A stretch of 64,000 nucleotides of DNA from Saprospiraceae bacterium (GTDB lineage Bacteria; Bacteroidota; Bacteroidia; Chitinophagales; Saprospiraceae): positions 1-64,000 of the forward strand of contig JAHBTW010000016.1 of assembly GCA_019638385.1 (NCBI GenBank), read 5' to 3'. This document shows positions 61,911-64,000 of the stretch, one piece after another (position 1 is the stretch's first letter; the number at the start of each line of letters is the position of its first letter). A model generated the notes under the pieces. The model had not been told where the DNA came from, made no database searches, and saw only the letters and a program-made list of their open reading frames with translations. The translations under genes were made by a program, and so were the position numbers.

Positions 61911-62644
61911 TACATCTTCACCCACTTCAGCGTGCGGCGCACATATCCGAAATCCAGCACAGCGAAATAGACCCCTGCGGGCAGGTCGGCCGTATTCACC
62001 CACAGCGAAGTTTGGTCGGGCGCCATTTGCACGGCGAGCGTTATCTCCTGCCCCAATGCGTTGACGAACCGCATCCGGTCGGGCAATAAGCCGCTCGGAT
62101 TGAGCATCGTAAATCCTTCGTTCGCAGGGTTGGGGAAAGAGCGAATGGGCCGGGAGGACTCAAAGATACACCCGGCGAGGTCGGCTTTGAACGCAGCATA
62201 GGGTTGCTCCGACAAGCCCTCGCGAATGGGGCCGGTAACCTTGCCGTTTTTCACAAAAAGAAAAGTGCGCACACACCCGTAGAGAACATACAATGGATGA
62301 GGCGTTTCGAAACCTGGGTCCCAATCCGGGCTGGCCGTGGGCGTCAACACGACGGTGTCGCCGGTAGAAAAATGGCCGATCTCAACAAGGCAATTGGCGC
62401 CGTTACCGCCCCCAATGGTGATGGTATCGGGCGCCGACTCTCCGGCAGAGGTCCAGTCTAACACCGCCACGTTCATCCACCAATAGCCGGAAGTGTCTTT
62501 CTCTACCACCACCCCGTAGGCGACGGACTGTCCCGGCCCCACGCTTTCGCAGAAATGAATAACGGTATAACACGAACACGCTAACACAGGGAGGGCTGCT
62601 GCGGTGAAAAGACCGGCCGCAAAGAGTGTAAAGAGTCGTCGCAT
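61910..62644 (-). CDS. T9SS type A sorting-domain protein with CxC N-terminus
   Basis: The 244-residue protein has a signal peptide ending at ALPVLACSC. The CSCYTVIHFC start recalls NTR/TIMP-like domains, in which a Cys-x-Cys follows the cleavage site, but that resemblance is weak. A T9SS sorting domain fills the last 80 residues (SFPNPANEGFTMLNPSG, LPAGVYFAVLDF). Its 3' end abuts the truncated toxin at 61910. Confidence 0.8.
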   Translation of the reverse strand: MRRLFTLFAAGLFTAAALPVLACSCYTVIHFCESVGPGQSVAYGVVVEKDTSGYWWMNVAVLDWTSAGESAPDTITIGGGNGANCLVEIGHFSTGDTVVLTPTASPDWDPGFETPHPLYVLYGCVRTFLFVKNGKVTGPIREGLSEQPYAAFKADLAGCIFESSRPIRSFPNPANEGFTMLNPSGLLPDRMRFVNALGQEITLAVQMAPDQTSLWVNTADLPAGVYFAVLDFGYVRRTLKWVKM

Positions 62645-62721
62645 AAAGAAGCGGTTTTGGAGTGATACAAAAGACAGGAAGCAAGACGGACAATAACAAT
62701 GAGTACGTTGGGCGGTAAGTC

Positions 62722-62729
62722 TATATTTG
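62722..62729 (+). promoter_or_regulatory. -7 promoter element before the decarboxylase
   Basis: TATATTTG matches TAnnTTTG, 20 bp before the ATG at 62750. Confidence 0.45.
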
Positions 62730-62749
62730 CGGGTCTCAATTTATTAACC

Positions 62750-64000
62750 ATGTACGACCTGACACCGGAAAAACGAAAGCAGCTGTGGGATCGCCTCAAC
62801 GCGGCTTTTGAACAATACTACACCCACACGGCCGCCTTGCCCGTAGCGCCCCCATTAGACAAGCCCGCCATACAGGCGTTCATCCGCCAGTCTATCGGCC
62901 CGCCGGAAGACCTCAATCGCGCGCTCGATCATGTGCTGGAAGGACTGACCCGCTACGCCGTGCATACGCCGCACCCCATGTATTTCGGCCTGTACAATCC
63001 GCGCTCTTCCTTTGCCGGTATCCTGGCCGACACCATCACCGCTTTTTTCAACCCTCAAATAGCCGCCTGGAGCCATGCGCCTTTTGCCGCCGAGGTGGAA
63101 AGTTTTTTGATTGCCGAATTGGGCCGGCGCTTCGGATACCCGGAATCTTTTATTGACGGCGCATTTACTTCCGGCGGTGCGGAGGCCAACCTCACGGCCC
63201 TGCTCTGTGCCGCCCAACACCGTTTTCCCGAGCGCAAACACGCAGGCTGGCAAAGCATTGCGGCCAAACCGCTCATTTATTGCTCTAAAGAGTGCCACCA
63301 CTCCGTCATCAAAGCGGCGCAAATCATCGGTCTGGGCACGAATGCCGTGCGCTCTATTGACACGGACGCCGCGCTGAAATTGGACCCGCAACTATTGGAA
63401 CATCAGATCGTCCGCGATCTGGAAGCGGGCTATCTGCCGATGATGGTCATTGCAACCGAAGGCGTGACGGGTACCGGCGTCATAGACGACATTCCCGCCC
63501 TGCTGCCGCTGAAAGAAAAATACGGCTTTTGGCTGCACGCCGATGCCGCCTACGGCGGGGCCGCAGTGCTGAGCGAGCAGCACAAACATTGGGTAGCGGG
63601 CATCGAACACGCCGATTCCATCACCTTCGATGCGCACAAGTGGTTGTCTATCCCCATGGCCGCCGGCATTTTTATCACCCGCCATCCCGACATCATGGGC
63701 CGCACCTTCGGCATCAGCACCGAATACATGCCCAAAGACGCCGGCGGCTTAGACATCGTTGACCCTTACACCCACACTGTACAATGGTCGCGCCGGTTTA
63801 CAGGACTGAAACTGTACCTCTCTGTGCTGATGTACGGCTGGGACGGGCTGGAACAACTCGTGGAGCAGCAAATCAGCACGGGCGAATACCTTCGAAAAAG
63901 GTTGTCGGAAACCGGTTGGAAAACATACAATGCGACACCGCTCCCGGTGGTGTGTTTCGGGCAGGAAAGCATGGAGCGAGACCCCGCCCAGGTGAACGCG
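62750..64000 (+). CDS. PLP-dependent group II amino-acid decarboxylase (3' partial)
   Basis: From the ATG at 62750 the frame is open to the window edge (417 codons). The protein has the group II decarboxylase pattern: HPMYFGLYNPRSSFAGILAD (substrate region), FTSGGAEANLTALL, EGVTGTGVIDDI, WLHADAAYGGA and the PLP-binding SITFDAHKWLS with Lys297. These enzymes decarboxylate aromatic amino acids, glutamate or 2,4-diaminobutyrate; which one is not fixed by the sequence seen. The C-terminal part lies beyond the window. Confidence 0.88.
   Translation, partial: MYDLTPEKRKQLWDRLNAAFEQYYTHTAALPVAPPLDKPAIQAFIRQSIGPPEDLNRALDHVLEGLTRYAVHTPHPMYFGLYNPRSSFAGILADTITAFFNPQIAAWSHAPFAAEVESFLIAELGRRFGYPESFIDGAFTSGGAEANLTALLCAAQHRFPERKHAGWQSIAAKPLIYCSKECHHSVIKAAQIIGLGTNAVRSIDTDAALKLDPQLLEHQIVRDLEAGYLPMMVIATEGVTGTGVIDDIPALLPLKEKYGFWLHADAAYGGAAVLSEQHKHWVAGIEHADSITFDAHKWLSIPMAAGIFITRHPDIMGRTFGISTEYMPKDAGGLDIVDPYTHTVQWSRRFTGLKLYLSVLMYGWDGLEQLVEQQISTGEYLRKRLSETGWKTYNATPLPVVCFGQESMERDPAQVNA

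Overview
The window looks like a chromosomal segment of a Bacteroidota bacterium, most likely a Saprospiria/Lewinella-type lineage. The basis is several secreted proteins with type IX secretion (T9SS) C-terminal sorting domains, HYR/SprB-type adhesin repeats, an MqnD-type futalosine menaquinone gene, promoters of the Bacteroidota form TTTG-N20-TAnnTTTG, and start codons without Shine-Dalgarno sequences. The lineage is inferred from gene content; no rRNA or tRNA gene was seen.

Layout. 1-7.5 kb: 3' end of an adhesin gene, an RluA-family pseudouridine synthase, mqnD, an MBL-fold hydrolase and a large exported propeller/barrel protein. 7.6-11.2 kb: an accessory patch with a MazF-type toxin-antitoxin pair, a frameshifted T9SS protein, a T9SS gene fragment and an ISKra4-like insertion sequence whose transposase appears to need a -1 ribosomal frameshift. 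11.3-19.3 kb: a subtilase ending in a SPOR domain, two GT39-type membrane glycosyltransferases, a polyprenyl-phosphate glycosyltransferase, an Nramp-like transporter without the usual metal ligands and a small acetyltransferase. 19.4-26.2 kb: core genes rplM-rpsI-rpsB-tsf-pyrH, then a HupE/UreJ-like protein, a cobalamin adenosyltransferase and a PgpH-like 7TM-HD phosphodiesterase. 26.3-32.1 kb: a NarL-type response regulator with a frameshifted propeller sensor kinase and a BNR-like exported protein. 32.1-36.2 kb: Nudix hydrolase, a decayed DUF433/DUF5615 toxin-antitoxin pair, a secreted endonuclease I and a DUF2281/PIN pair. 36.2-43.2 kb: an outer-membrane TonB-type barrel, an exported WD40-caspase protein and a REP-associated tyrosine transposase (RAYT). 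43.2-52.7 kb: a TPR-like protein, meaB, a lemA/TPM cluster and the operon mutL-rhomboid-rhomboid-EEP nuclease. 52.8-64 kb: a DUF4143 ATPase behind an iteron-like operator, dipeptide epimerase, dnaE, an acetyltransferase, an SDR, an orphan DUF1778 antitoxin, a Cys-cluster protein, a second broken DUF433/DUF5615 pair, a T9SS protein and the 5' part of a PLP-dependent decarboxylase.

The most unusual signals are in small repeated DNA. (i) A RAYT gene carries, in frame, a 28-bp palindrome of the same type as palindromes found at two intergenic sites, preceded by eight perfect copies of a 9-bp unit. (ii) Several intergenic gaps hold inverted arrays built on a 7-bp period. (iii) An iteron-like motif cluster lies in front of a DUF4143 ATPase. 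Five toxin-antitoxin modules, intact or decayed, also occur; in the two DUF433/DUF5615 pairs opposite halves of the toxin are missing.

Several genes have a single-base frame break. These may be genuine decay or assembly error; the sequence alone cannot separate the two.
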